64,000 nt of DNA from JACMQW01 sp964536965 (GTDB lineage Bacteria; Bdellovibrionota; UBA1018). The position numbers and the translations under genes were made by a program. The notes under the pieces are model-generated. The model saw only the letters and a program-made list of their open reading frames with translations. It was not told the origin of the DNA and did not search any database. The stretch covers positions 1 through 64,000 of the forward strand of contig CAZIAL010000001.1 in assembly GCA_964536965.1 (NCBI GenBank), given 5' to 3'. Of the stretch, positions 1-8,265 are shown piece after piece (the first letter of the stretch is position 1; each line of letters begins with the position of its first letter).

Positions 1-1
1 C

Positions 2-235
2 GGAGTTCCGAACGAAAAATATCTCTGGATTCTAAGCGAGACGCCGATGCTCGACGAGATCAGTTTGGCGACGGCGCTCAGCGAAGTAAAAAGTCTCGGG
101 TATCCGGTGCATGACGTCGAGCGGAAACCGCAGAGTATCGATCGTAAGTCCTGGGAAGGAATTCCCGCGACGGTCTATCTGGATCCCGAGCGGAGAAGCC
201 GCGCGAAAAAGCCCGACTTTCTCTCGCGGTCTTAG
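2..235 (+). CDS. Blc-type lipocalin, C-terminal part (5' end outside window)
   Basis: The frame is open from base 2, so the gene starts before the window; about 77 residues are visible. They contain YLWILSETP, followed by a helix-like stretch with KSLGYPV. This matches the end of bacterial outer-membrane lipocalins of the Blc family, which have YLWILSRTP and then a region like TREGFDV. Those proteins are periplasm-facing outer-membrane lipoproteins that bind fatty acids or lysophospholipids. The lipobox and N-terminal barrel strands cannot be checked here. The gene converges on tldE with 15 bp between the stop codons. The family call rests on one motif block. Confidence 0.65.
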   Translation, partial: GVPNEKYLWILSETPMLDEISLATALSEVKSLGYPVHDVERKPQSIDRKSWEGIPATVYLDPERRSRAKKPDFLSRS

Positions 236-250
236 ACTCGCCGACCCGAA

Positions 251-1591
251 CTATCCGACTACGGAGACATCGCTCAGCAGCGCGTACTCGGGACCGAAGT
301 AGCCGCTCGCGACGCCGTAATCGAATTCGGAACGCTTTACGCGATTCTTCGAGAATCGCGCGTGCTTGAAATTATCGCTGATCGAGCCGGAAAGCGAACC
401 GCCTTTGATGATCGAGACGGTCCCGGTGGTATGGTCGTGGAGGCGCGCGAGGCGAATTTCGGAGCCGAAGGTGCCGGTGGTTTCCTGGATGAAGAGACCG
501 GAAAACTGGAGAATTTCCAGTACCCGCGGTGCGGCTTGCACCAGCTGGGCGTGATCGAGGGCGCCGCCATCCAGAACGACGTTACCTCGGTAAGTTCCGG
601 GTTTTTTCTTGAGGTACTGGCCATGCTGGGCGTCCGTGGCCGTCGTGACGACCTTGTTTTTTTCGACGAGGACGGTTGGACGCTGAGTGATTCCCTGGTC
701 GCCGACGCCGGTCGTAACGGCCCCGAAGTCGAGCGATGGATCCAGGGTCATCGTGATGAGATCGCCCGAAGCCCCGGGGATGAAATCGTCGCCCGGTTTT
801 TTATGCGGGAGATCGAGATATTCGCTCCGGGCGGAGAGCAAGAAGGTGGAGGAGTTGAAAAGTTTCGCCAGCACATCGGCGTCCAGGATGACCGAGAATT
901 TTCCGGTGACGGGCTTCGCAGTCTCGAGCGAAAGTTCTGCGCGGTCGCTCGCCTCCTGGAAAAGGTGCCCCACCGAAATGTCCTTCGGACTGATCGTCCA
1001 TGCGGTGTGCAGATATTCGTCGCTCTTTCCGTTTTTCGAGAACGAATATGCGGCCTCGACATACATGCGGCTTTGCCGCGAGCGATGGACGAGGCCGTTC
1101 GAGAGATGCAGTTCCCGGTCATGCACGCTCATGAACAGTTCCGAGGAGTTAAAGGTCGTATTCCTTTTCGTCGCGACCGCGGAGGAGATTTCCCGCGTGA
1201 TCTCTTCCATCGATCCATTCAGGTCTTCCGCCATTTTCGGATCGCAGGACTTCACGTCGGGAATATCGTGCGGTATCTCTTTCGGCAGATCCCAGGCTTC
1301 GTGATCCGTTTCACGCGCGGCGCGCACGGCCGCCTCCAGCTGCTCGGCGACCGATTTTTGTTTCACGAACTTTTTCGTGATCTCGCCCTGTCGACCGGCC
1401 TTGCCGATATCGACGAAAAGGCGCACGTCCACCGCTTCTGAGCGCACTTCGCGATCCTGATCGGTGGCGAGTTTGCCTTGGTCGAGGAGAAAGTAACGTT
1501 CGCGCCGATGCAGGTTTTCCTGCGTGACGATCCAGCCCTTCACTTCGGGTCGGGATTTCAGCGATTGCTTGAGATGATCTAGGTTCCACAT
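251..1591 (-). CDS. TldE/PmbA-like subunit of the TldD-TldE metalloprotease
   Basis: This 446-residue protein is the non-catalytic partner type of the TldD/TldE heterodimer, which degrades unfolded peptides and matures modified peptides in other bacteria. It lacks an HExxxH motif, as TldE proteins do, and has the family's C-terminal beta-rich region (TGTFGSEIRLARL, SLSGSISDNF). It begins 21 bp downstream of the TldD-like gene on the same strand, so the two are almost certainly one operon. Divergence from enterobacterial PmbA is large; the pairing with tldD is the strongest evidence. Confidence 0.75.
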   Translation of the reverse strand: MWNLDHLKQSLKSRPEVKGWIVTQENLHRRERYFLLDQGKLATDQDREVRSEAVDVRLFVDIGKAGRQGEITKKFVKQKSVAEQLEAAVRAARETDHEAWDLPKEIPHDIPDVKSCDPKMAEDLNGSMEEITREISSAVATKRNTTFNSSELFMSVHDRELHLSNGLVHRSRQSRMYVEAAYSFSKNGKSDEYLHTAWTISPKDISVGHLFQEASDRAELSLETAKPVTGKFSVILDADVLAKLFNSSTFLLSARSEYLDLPHKKPGDDFIPGASGDLITMTLDPSLDFGAVTTGVGDQGITQRPTVLVEKNKVVTTATDAQHGQYLKKKPGTYRGNVVLDGGALDHAQLVQAAPRVLEILQFSGLFIQETTGTFGSEIRLARLHDHTTGTVSIIKGGSLSGSISDNFKHARFSKNRVKRSEFDYGVASGYFGPEYALLSDVSVVG

Positions 1592-1612
1592 AGGAGATTC
1601 GAATCCCGCCGG

Positions 1613-3235
1613 TTAACCGACGATTTGGTCTTTCAGGAGCATGTAAGGTCCGCCGCAGCCGGCGTAGACGATTTCTTTATGGTACTTTCCGCAGCCGCCG
1701 CAGTCATTATAGGGATGGCGCGCTTTATCGGGAGTTTCCGTATCGAACTCGATCTTCGACTTCGCGACGATCGAATCGAGCACGTCGGGAACGTATCCGG
1801 TGATCTGGATGTCACCTCCGGACGGGCCTTTGAATGCCTTGCCCGTGTATTTTCCGTTTTTCACCTCTTTCAGGTACTGCACGCCGACCTGGATCCCCAT
1901 TCCCTTCGGGTCTTCCATGCCGCCCGCCGCGTTCGTCGCGACGAAGCCGTAGTCGATCATGGCCAGGAGCTCGTCGAACGTCTTATCGCCCGGGCTGAAG
2001 TAGGTATTCGTTTGCCGGGTATAGACGCCGTTCTGCCAGCTTTCGCGTTTTCCGTTCGAAGAGCGGGGGATTCCGAGGCGCAGCGCGCTCGTCAGATTCG
2101 TCATCGGGGCTTTCAGAACGCCGCGATCGAGGATGACCTGTTCCTCCGCGAGCCAGCCTTCTTCGTCGAAGAAGTAAGAACCCCAGGCCGCGGCGTTTTC
2201 CGCGCCGTTCCGGTACACGGCCGGGCTGTTCAGGATCGTCGCCTGATCGTTGCCGACCGAGGTTCCGGAGTGGTGGAGTTCCCACGCCTTCGAGCGGCCG
2301 CGCGCGCAGGTATCCGCTTCTTGGGAATGACCGAACGCTTCGTGGGCGAGCACGCCCGCGACCGTCGGGCTGAGCAGGAGCGTGTATTTGCCCGGTTGGA
2401 GCCGTTCGGCGTTCTTCATCGCCCTCAGGTCCTCGAGCATTTCGATGATTTTGGCGTCCGTCACTTCCGTCGCCTCCTTGCCGCCGAGGCCGCCGAAGCG
2501 ATTGGCCGATCGGTCCGCGCCGCTCATGACGATCAAGGTGACCGAAACCCGGTAAAGCGTCTGCGAAAGATTCGCCTCGCGATCGACGAAGATCGATTCT
2601 TCGACGGAGATCCCTTCGCGAGCCATGACGTAGGAGAGGTCTTTCTCCGTCAGGTTCGCTTTCGGAGCGAGCCGCTTTATGCGTTCGAGCAGGCCTTTGA
2701 GATGGGTCAGCCGCGCTTCGGTCGATATCGTGGTGGGATCCTGCTCGAATGCGATCCCGAAATGAACCGGAGTGCGCGCATCGACTTCGGCTGGGATCTG
2801 ACTCGCCAGTTCCGGATCGAGGGCCGCCGCTCGGCGCTCGGCCCAGGTCGCCGCGGGGTAGGGACGAAAGGCGACGCCCGCGGCTTTCGCCGCGGTTTCG
2901 CCCTTGCGCGCGCGCGCGACCAGGTCCTTCGCTTCCTTCAGGAGCGCCTCGGGATCCGTGTGATCGGTGGCCTGCTCGTAGAGGGTGTATCCGTCGTAGA
3001 TCCGCAGGACGGCACCTGCCGATACCGAATCCGAGAGCTGCGTCTGTTTCAAATTGGCGCCGAAAGTCTGGTTCGATTTTCGTTCGAAATAAATCGAGGC
3101 GTACCAGGCGGGGTCGGCTTCGAGCGCGCCCAAGACATCGGTCAACTTCGAACGAAAGGATACGAGATCGGGCGAGAGCGGCGCGCGATTGGCGGTGGGT
3201 TTCGGATTGGTCTTTTCGACATTCATGCGGGCCAT
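1613..3235 (-). CDS. tldD: TldD-family zinc metalloprotease, catalytic subunit
   Basis: This 540-residue protein carries the TldD zinc site HEAFGHSQEAD (HExxxH), about residues 300-310, and a C-terminal Gly/Cys-rich stretch (NDCGGCGKYHKE). Family members act with TldE as a cytosolic peptidase. Length is somewhat above the usual 480 because of an extended N-terminus. Starts at 3235 (M1) or 3226 (M4) are both possible, and neither has a clear Shine-Dalgarno sequence. The ampG-like gene starts only 18 bp away on the other strand, so the two promoters must overlap or lie inside the opposing genes. Confidence 0.85.
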   Translation of the reverse strand: MARMNVEKTNPKPTANRAPLSPDLVSFRSKLTDVLGALEADPAWYASIYFERKSNQTFGANLKQTQLSDSVSAGAVLRIYDGYTLYEQATDHTDPEALLKEAKDLVARARKGETAAKAAGVAFRPYPAATWAERRAAALDPELASQIPAEVDARTPVHFGIAFEQDPTTISTEARLTHLKGLLERIKRLAPKANLTEKDLSYVMAREGISVEESIFVDREANLSQTLYRVSVTLIVMSGADRSANRFGGLGGKEATEVTDAKIIEMLEDLRAMKNAERLQPGKYTLLLSPTVAGVLAHEAFGHSQEADTCARGRSKAWELHHSGTSVGNDQATILNSPAVYRNGAENAAAWGSYFFDEEGWLAEEQVILDRGVLKAPMTNLTSALRLGIPRSSNGKRESWQNGVYTRQTNTYFSPGDKTFDELLAMIDYGFVATNAAGGMEDPKGMGIQVGVQYLKEVKNGKYTGKAFKGPSGGDIQITGYVPDVLDSIVAKSKIEFDTETPDKARHPYNDCGGCGKYHKEIVYAGCGGPYMLLKDQIVG

Positions 3236-3242
3236 GGTAGCT

Positions 3243-3252
3243 TTAGCGCTAA
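3243..3252. promoter_or_regulatory. 10-bp perfect palindrome between the tldD and ampG-like starts
   Basis: TTAGCGCTAA is a perfect palindrome filling most of the 18 bp between the two divergent start codons. It could be an operator shared by both genes, or chance; a 10-bp palindrome alone is weak evidence. Confidence 0.25.
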
Positions 3253-3253
3253 G

Positions 3254-4513
3254 ATGAAATCAATCTTCCAGATCTTCGTTTCGCGTCGCATGTTCGTGAT
3301 GCTTTTGCTCGGGTTTTCCGCCGGAATTCCCTACGCGCTGACGGCGGGCACCCTCCAGGCGTGGTTAGCCACGGAGAACGTGGATATCAAGACGATCGGT
3401 CTCTTCGCGCTGGTCGGAATTCCTTATAACTGGAAGTTCGTTTGGGCCCCGTTCATGGATCGGTTCTTCCCGAAATTCCTGGGGAGGCGCCGGGGCTGGA
3501 TGATCGTGACGCAGATTGGTTTGTCCGCCTCGATCGCCGGCATGGCTTTGACGAGCCCTTCTTACAGCTTAACGACCATGGCGGCGCTCGCGGTCCTGGT
3601 CGCCTTCTTTTCCTCCTCGCAAGACATCGTCGTGGACGCCTACCGGACCGAAGCGCTGAAACAGGAAGAGTACGGCGCGGGTTCCGGCGTCTACATCATG
3701 GGCTACCGCCTCGCGATGCTGGTCTCCGGCGCCCTCGCCCTGATCCTCGCGGATCATTATTCCTGGAAGACGGTCTACCTTTTCATGGCGGCGACCATCA
3801 TCGTCGGAATCATCGGGACCCTCATCGCGCCGGAACCGGAAACCCAGAAGCCGCCCAAGACGATCGCCGAGGCCGTGGTCGCGCCGCTGAAGGAATTTTT
3901 CAGCCGCCCGGGCGCGCTCGAGGTCATGCTCTTTATCCTTCTCTATAAGCTCGATTCCGCCGTCGCGAGCGCGCTCATGACGAAATTCTTTCTCGATATG
4001 GGCTTTACGAAAACCGATATCGGGGCCGTCACCAAAGTCTTCGGACTCGTGGCGACGATCATCGGTACGCTTCTCGGCGGAGCGCTCATTCCGAAGCTCG
4101 GAATGAAGCGGGCTCTGATTATTTTCGGGATTCTCCAGGGAGCGACGAACCTCCTTTTCCTTTGGATGGCGAAAGTCGGAGCGGAACGATCCGCGCTGAT
4201 CGCGACGATCGCGGGCGAGAACCTCGCCGGAGGGATGGGGACGGCGGCCTACGCGGCTTTTCTGATGTCCCTCTGCAACCAGCGTTTCACGGCGACCCAG
4301 TACGCGCTCCTCACTTCGCTGATGGCCGTTCCTACGAAAATCATCGCGGCCCCGACGGGGTATCTCCAGGCGGCGGTGGGATGGGAACAGTACTTCGTGA
4401 TTTCCACCTTACTCGCGATTCCCGGCCTCCTGATGCTCACCCGGTTCAATCGCTGGAAGCGGCCGGTCGAACCTCTGGCCGCCGACACTCCGCATTCTAG
4501 CAATTCCGCGTGA
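3254..4513 (+). CDS. ampG: AmpG-like MFS permease (muropeptide import)
   Basis: This 419-residue, 12-helix major-facilitator protein resembles AmpG, the inner-membrane permease that brings anhydro-muropeptides back into the cytoplasm for recycling. Family-like segments are GFSAGIPYALTAGTLQAWL near the N-terminus, IPYNWKFVWAPFMD in the second helix pair, and SSSQDIVVDAYRTE. The same frame is open far upstream (to about 1625), but that stretch is antisense to tldD. ATG 3254, next to the first amphipathic and hydrophobic segment, is the sensible start. It is divergent from tldD. A lytic transglycosylase that could supply such substrates lies at 39.8-42.0 kb. Confidence 0.85.
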   Translation: MKSIFQIFVSRRMFVMLLLGFSAGIPYALTAGTLQAWLATENVDIKTIGLFALVGIPYNWKFVWAPFMDRFFPKFLGRRRGWMIVTQIGLSASIAGMALTSPSYSLTTMAALAVLVAFFSSSQDIVVDAYRTEALKQEEYGAGSGVYIMGYRLAMLVSGALALILADHYSWKTVYLFMAATIIVGIIGTLIAPEPETQKPPKTIAEAVVAPLKEFFSRPGALEVMLFILLYKLDSAVASALMTKFFLDMGFTKTDIGAVTKVFGLVATIIGTLLGGALIPKLGMKRALIIFGILQGATNLLFLWMAKVGAERSALIATIAGENLAGGMGTAAYAAFLMSLCNQRFTATQYALLTSLMAVPTKIIAAPTGYLQAAVGWEQYFVISTLLAIPGLLMLTRFNRWKRPVEPLAADTPHSSNSA

Positions 4514-4547
4514 CTTTCCGCGGGGCCTCGGTTGGAATCGGAGGCCT

Positions 4548-4967
4548 ATGAAAAATCTCTCGTTCGCCCTGATTCCGCTCGTCTGGACCATATCCATCGC
4601 TACGGCCGACGACAGCACGAAGATCATCCAGAAAGTTTCGAATCCGTCCGAAGGGAACTCCTCGGTCCTTATAGAGACGACGAAGAATGCGCGCATTCGC
4701 CCCGACTACGAAATTCTCGAGGGCGAGGAAGAGATCGCCGGCGATCCGACCGCGGGGACGAAAGAGGCGCTGAAAAGCTGGAAAGACGCCTGTGCGGAGT
4801 GGAAGAAAGAACTGAAAGAGAACAACAAGGAGAGCGGCACCGTTCTTCTCTCGAGCTGCGGCCGCGCGAAATTCGCCAAAGACGATACGATGGGCGCCGG
4901 GTCGGGCGTTTATACCTACACTTCGTCGGGTAAGTACAAGATCCGCGTTCGCATCAAAGACAAGTAA
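4548..4967 (+). CDS. Small exported protein of unknown function
   Basis: This 139-residue protein has a signal peptide: two Lys-Asn residues, a hydrophobic core of about 14 residues, and a probable cut near ATADDS at about residue 20. The mature part is hydrophilic, has many Lys/Glu residues and two cysteines (DACAEW and SSCGRA) that could form a disulfide, and ends in a beta-like YTYTSSGKYKIRVRIKDK. It follows the ampG-like gene by 34 bp and precedes the Xre/MbcA-like gene by 38 bp. I do not recognise a family. Confidence 0.7.
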   Translation: MKNLSFALIPLVWTISIATADDSTKIIQKVSNPSEGNSSVLIETTKNARIRPDYEILEGEEEIAGDPTAGTKEALKSWKDACAEWKKELKENNKESGTVLLSSCGRAKFAKDDTMGAGSGVYTYTSSGKYKIRVRIKDK

Positions 4968-5005
4968 CCGCCGCACGCAACCAGCGGAAATCCCGGGATT
5001 CACCG

Positions 5006-5362
5006 ATGGCATTCGACACCGATCGCAGCGTTCCCGATTGGCTGCGGGTGATTCGGCTCGAGTGGGGCCTCGAACCCTCCCAGCTCGCGGCGATTCTCCG
5101 ACTGCCGCCCGCCCGCCTCGAAGAAGTTCTGGCGGACGCGTCCCGAAGCGAAGCGACGATTCCGCCCGGTCTCGATGCGGCCGCTCCGCTCATCGCCATC
5201 TACCGAAAACTTGCCGCGCGATATCCTTCGAGCGAAGAGCAAGTAAAATGGCTCTTTTCCGAGCATCCGGATTTTGGCGGGGCAAAACCCATTGATGTTG
5301 CTGCGAGTTCTCTCGAGAACCTCTATTGGGTCGGTTATTATCTCGACAGCTCGCCCGCGTAA
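5006..5362 (+). CDS. Xre/MbcA/ParS-type antitoxin-like regulator, without a RES toxin
   Basis: The protein has 118 residues. The N-terminal half looks like a small Xre-like helix-turn-helix (WGLEPSQLAAILRLP). The C-terminal half resembles the MbcA/ParS/Xre toxin-binding domain (DUF2384): EEQVKWL, then FGGAKPIDV, then a final helix ENLYWVGYYL, compared with the family's W-L-x(n)-GGxxPhxh pattern. Such proteins normally pair with RES-domain toxins that degrade NAD. No RES-like gene is adjacent; the next gene is the malate-synthase-like protein 85 bp downstream. It may be a solo regulator. The assignment is motif-based and moderate. Confidence 0.55.
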   Translation: MAFDTDRSVPDWLRVIRLEWGLEPSQLAAILRLPPARLEEVLADASRSEATIPPGLDAAAPLIAIYRKLAARYPSSEEQVKWLFSEHPDFGGAKPIDVAASSLENLYWVGYYLDSSPA

Positions 5363-5447
5363 AATCGGCCAAAGGGCGGCTTGAAAAAAAATTTAGAAAT
5401 CTTCCCTCTCCATTCTTCGGAAGCGCGCGTAAATTCTAGGGCAGCCT

Positions 5448-6620
5448 ATGCTCCTCGAAAGCCTCCTTCGCACTCCGTCTTCCGTCTCCCTCGTCATGGA
5501 TCTCCAGAAGAAGTATCTCGAAGCCCGCGCTTCGCTGTTACGGATTCGGGCCGAGCGCCTTCGGCTCGCCCGTACGGGATGGCGACCGCAGGCGCCGGGC
5601 GAGACGAAGCTCATCCGGGCCGCCGAATGGCGAGTCGCCCGCGCCGGGAGTTCGGCGGGATTCGCCCGCGATTGCGATCTCGAGTATCGTTTCGTCCCGA
5701 GTGCGGAAAGTTACGGCGAATTCGTCGAGATTTTAGCGGGGGCCCCGAACTCGGGCGCTGGCTTGCGCGTACGCATCCGGGGGTTAGAGCTCGACGAGCC
5801 TCGCTTTCCGGTCGCCGGCCGTCCCGTTTGCGCCGGATTTTACGATCTCATTCTGACTCTGGCCCACGCACCCACGACCCTCGTCGTGCTTCCGCGGGTG
5901 GAAAGCTACCTGGAAGCGCGGTTCTGGGCGGAAGTTTGTCGGGATATCGAGGCGGGTCTCGGGAAGCCTCGGAATTCGATTCGACTCCAGGCGGAAATCG
6001 CGACGGTGGGTGGGATCGCGGAAGCCGAGGAAATCGTATTCGAGCTGAAGGACTCCCTCGAAGCCGTTCTTTTCGACCCGCGCCTGCTGGTCATCGACCA
6101 GCTGAAGCTCGAATCGCCCTCGCCGGCGTGGCGGAATCCCGAAGTGGCGGCCGCGTTCGACTCTTTGCGAACGGTGACGGAGCGCCGAGGGGCGCTTCTC
6201 GACGCTCGCCCCGAGATCCGGTCCACGCGCGATGAAGCCTGGGAGTTGCCACCCCTGTCGATCGATGCGCTCCGGGAAACGGTCCTCCTCGCGTTCGAGT
6301 TTTTAGGGTCCTGGTTCCAGGGCGATGCCCGCCCCGCAGGCCGGGACTGGGTCGATTTCGATCTGATGCGATCGGTCGTGTGGACGGCGATCCATTCGGG
6401 ATTTCTCCGCGAAGAGAACTATGAAGCCTGGAAGGAAGAGCTGGGCGTCCAGCCTTTCGAGGTGGGATCGATCGAGGATTCCGCGCTTCGCACGCTGGAT
6501 CCCTTGCTCCGAACGGCGGTTTTTCCGGAGTCGTCCATGGCGGTCGCGTTTTCGATTCTCCTAGATCTAGAAAAGACGCGGGGCGGTATCGCGCCGTCCG
6601 TCACCCGAAATTTAGCTTAG
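5448..6620 (+). CDS. Malate synthase A-like protein with catalytic residues apparently lost
   Basis: The protein has 390 residues (malate synthase A is about 530). Collinear family features are visible: GETKLIRAAEWRVA (compare PETKxIRxxxWxVA) near 51-64, a segment near 123-140 ending in FYDLILTLAHA, PRVESYLEARFWAEV at 149-163, and IRLQAEIATVGGIAEAEEI at 178-196. In my alignment the metal-binding Glu of the family's LIET motif is Ala185, and the GRWDYIF motif with its Asp is replaced by PRLLVID. The C-terminal domain that supplies the catalytic Asp is shortened. It is probably a non-enzymatic descendant; its role is unknown. A weak AGGGCA precedes ATG 5448. Confidence 0.55.
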   Translation: MLLESLLRTPSSVSLVMDLQKKYLEARASLLRIRAERLRLARTGWRPQAPGETKLIRAAEWRVARAGSSAGFARDCDLEYRFVPSAESYGEFVEILAGAPNSGAGLRVRIRGLELDEPRFPVAGRPVCAGFYDLILTLAHAPTTLVVLPRVESYLEARFWAEVCRDIEAGLGKPRNSIRLQAEIATVGGIAEAEEIVFELKDSLEAVLFDPRLLVIDQLKLESPSPAWRNPEVAAAFDSLRTVTERRGALLDARPEIRSTRDEAWELPPLSIDALRETVLLAFEFLGSWFQGDARPAGRDWVDFDLMRSVVWTAIHSGFLREENYEAWKEELGVQPFEVGSIEDSALRTLDPLLRTAVFPESSMAVAFSILLDLEKTRGGIAPSVTRNLA

Positions 6621-6719
6621 GCTTGCCACCGATACCCGACCTTTCTCGTGCAATCTCGAATTCCCTGTCGTAAACGATTCGCGGTCCTAACGTGAAATTA
6701 TGGAGTGAGGGGAACGGTT

Positions 6720-8255
6720 ATGGCGACGAGTGTGGCGGCCTCCGGGTCGAAGTCGGGTGAATGGTTCGGGCATCCAAAGGGACTCTTCGTCCTTTTCTTC
6801 GCCGAGATGTGGGAACGAATGTCGTTCTACGGGATGCGCGCGCTACTCGTCCTCTATATGACCCAGTATCTGATGGTCGATCCCGAGCGTGCGGCCAACG
6901 TCACCGGCTTTAACGCCCTGAAGGGCCTTCTCGAGCAAGGTTTCGGACCGCTCGACAACCAGCCTTACGCCTCGCATATTTACGGCCTCTATACCGGCTT
7001 TGCCTATCTCACCCCTTTCTTCGGCGGAATTCTCGCCGATCGGGTCTGGGGTAAACGCAAGAGCGTCTACGTCGGCGGCGCCCTCATGGCGATCGGCCAC
7101 CTGCTCATGGGTGTCGAGAGCATGTTCCTCATCGCGCTTTTCTTCCTGATTCTGGGAAATGGTGCTTTCAAGCCGAATATTTCGACCCAGGTCGGAGCGC
7201 TCTATCCGCAGGGCGATCCTCGCCGTGACGGCGCGTTCACGATTTTCTACATGGGGATTAACCTCGGGGCGTTCTTCTCGCCGTTCCTCTGTAAAAATCT
7301 CGCCGTTTACATCGCACAGTCGATGGGACGCACGGACGAAGGTTTCGCCTGGCATCTCGGCTTCACCCTCGCCGGTTTCGGCATGATGCTCGGACTTCTC
7401 GTTTACCATTTCGGCCGGAAGTACCTGCCGAAAGAAGATCTCACGAATCTCACCCCACCGAACCAACGCCAAGGCATGCTCTGGAAGAACATCGGTGGAA
7501 TGTTCGGCTTCATGGCCCTTTTCATGCTCGTCCTGATGCTGCCGATGATCCTGAAAGTGATCATTATCGCGGCGGTGATCGTTTCGGTCGTGATCGCGAT
7601 CCGGAAAATCGAAGACGCCTCGGACCGCGCGCGGGTTTCGGCTCTGACGATTCTCTGCTGCGGGACGATCGCGTTCTGGGCGATCTTCGAGCAGCAGGGG
7701 AATACCCTCCAGATCTGGGCGGACGAAAAAGCGGACTGGGGACGTCTCGGTTTACAGGCGGAAAATTACCAGTCGCTGAATCCGCTCTATATCTTCCTCT
7801 TCGCTCCGCTTCTGAATATTTTCTGGGATATGCGCGCCGCGAAGGGCAAACGTTCGAGCTCGGTACGGAAAATGGGAATCGGCTGCGTGCTGGCCGGGAT
7901 CGCATTCGCGATCATTCCGCTCGCTTCGAACTTCATCACGATCGACAAGTCGCTCACGAACATGTTCTGGCTCGCGCTGACGACCTGGATCTTCACGATG
8001 GGAGAACTCTATCTCTCTCCGATCGGGCTTTCCCTGGTGACGAAAGTTTCGCCGGCTCGCTTCGTTTCGATGATGATGGGCGTCTGGTTCGTCTCTTCCT
8101 TCATCGGAAACTACATGGCCGGACTCTTGGGAACGCTCTACTCGACCCTGTCGCAGAGCGCCTTCTTCATGGTCTTCGCGGTGCTGGGTGGAGTCGTCGG
8201 ACTCTTCTTCTTCGGCGCCGAGAAGAAACTCCAGAAAGTCATCGGCGATATCTAA
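6720..8255 (+). CDS. Proton-dependent oligopeptide transporter (POT/PTR family)
   Basis: This is a 511-residue inner-membrane importer of di- and tripeptides driven by the proton gradient. It shows the POT signature: FAEMWERMSFYGMRALLVLY in helix 1 (the ExxERFxYY-type motif) and GNGAFKPNISTQVGALY. A bacterial-type hydrophobic insert lies between helices 6 and 7, and there are about 14 helices in total. GTG 6705 is also in frame, but GAGGGG at 6707-6712 sits 7 bp before ATG 6720, which I take as the start. Single gene, convergent with the histidine kinase. Confidence 0.9.
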   Translation: MATSVAASGSKSGEWFGHPKGLFVLFFAEMWERMSFYGMRALLVLYMTQYLMVDPERAANVTGFNALKGLLEQGFGPLDNQPYASHIYGLYTGFAYLTPFFGGILADRVWGKRKSVYVGGALMAIGHLLMGVESMFLIALFFLILGNGAFKPNISTQVGALYPQGDPRRDGAFTIFYMGINLGAFFSPFLCKNLAVYIAQSMGRTDEGFAWHLGFTLAGFGMMLGLLVYHFGRKYLPKEDLTNLTPPNQRQGMLWKNIGGMFGFMALFMLVLMLPMILKVIIIAAVIVSVVIAIRKIEDASDRARVSALTILCCGTIAFWAIFEQQGNTLQIWADEKADWGRLGLQAENYQSLNPLYIFLFAPLLNIFWDMRAAKGKRSSSVRKMGIGCVLAGIAFAIIPLASNFITIDKSLTNMFWLALTTWIFTMGELYLSPIGLSLVTKVSPARFVSMMMGVWFVSSFIGNYMAGLLGTLYSTLSQSAFFMVFAVLGGVVGLFFFGAEKKLQKVIGDI

Positions 8256-8265
8256 TCGTTTCCGG

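Noticed and set aside
1625..3253. Long upstream extension of the ampG-like frame
   Set aside because: It is fully antisense to tldD, which has catalytic motifs. The permease fold begins at 3254.
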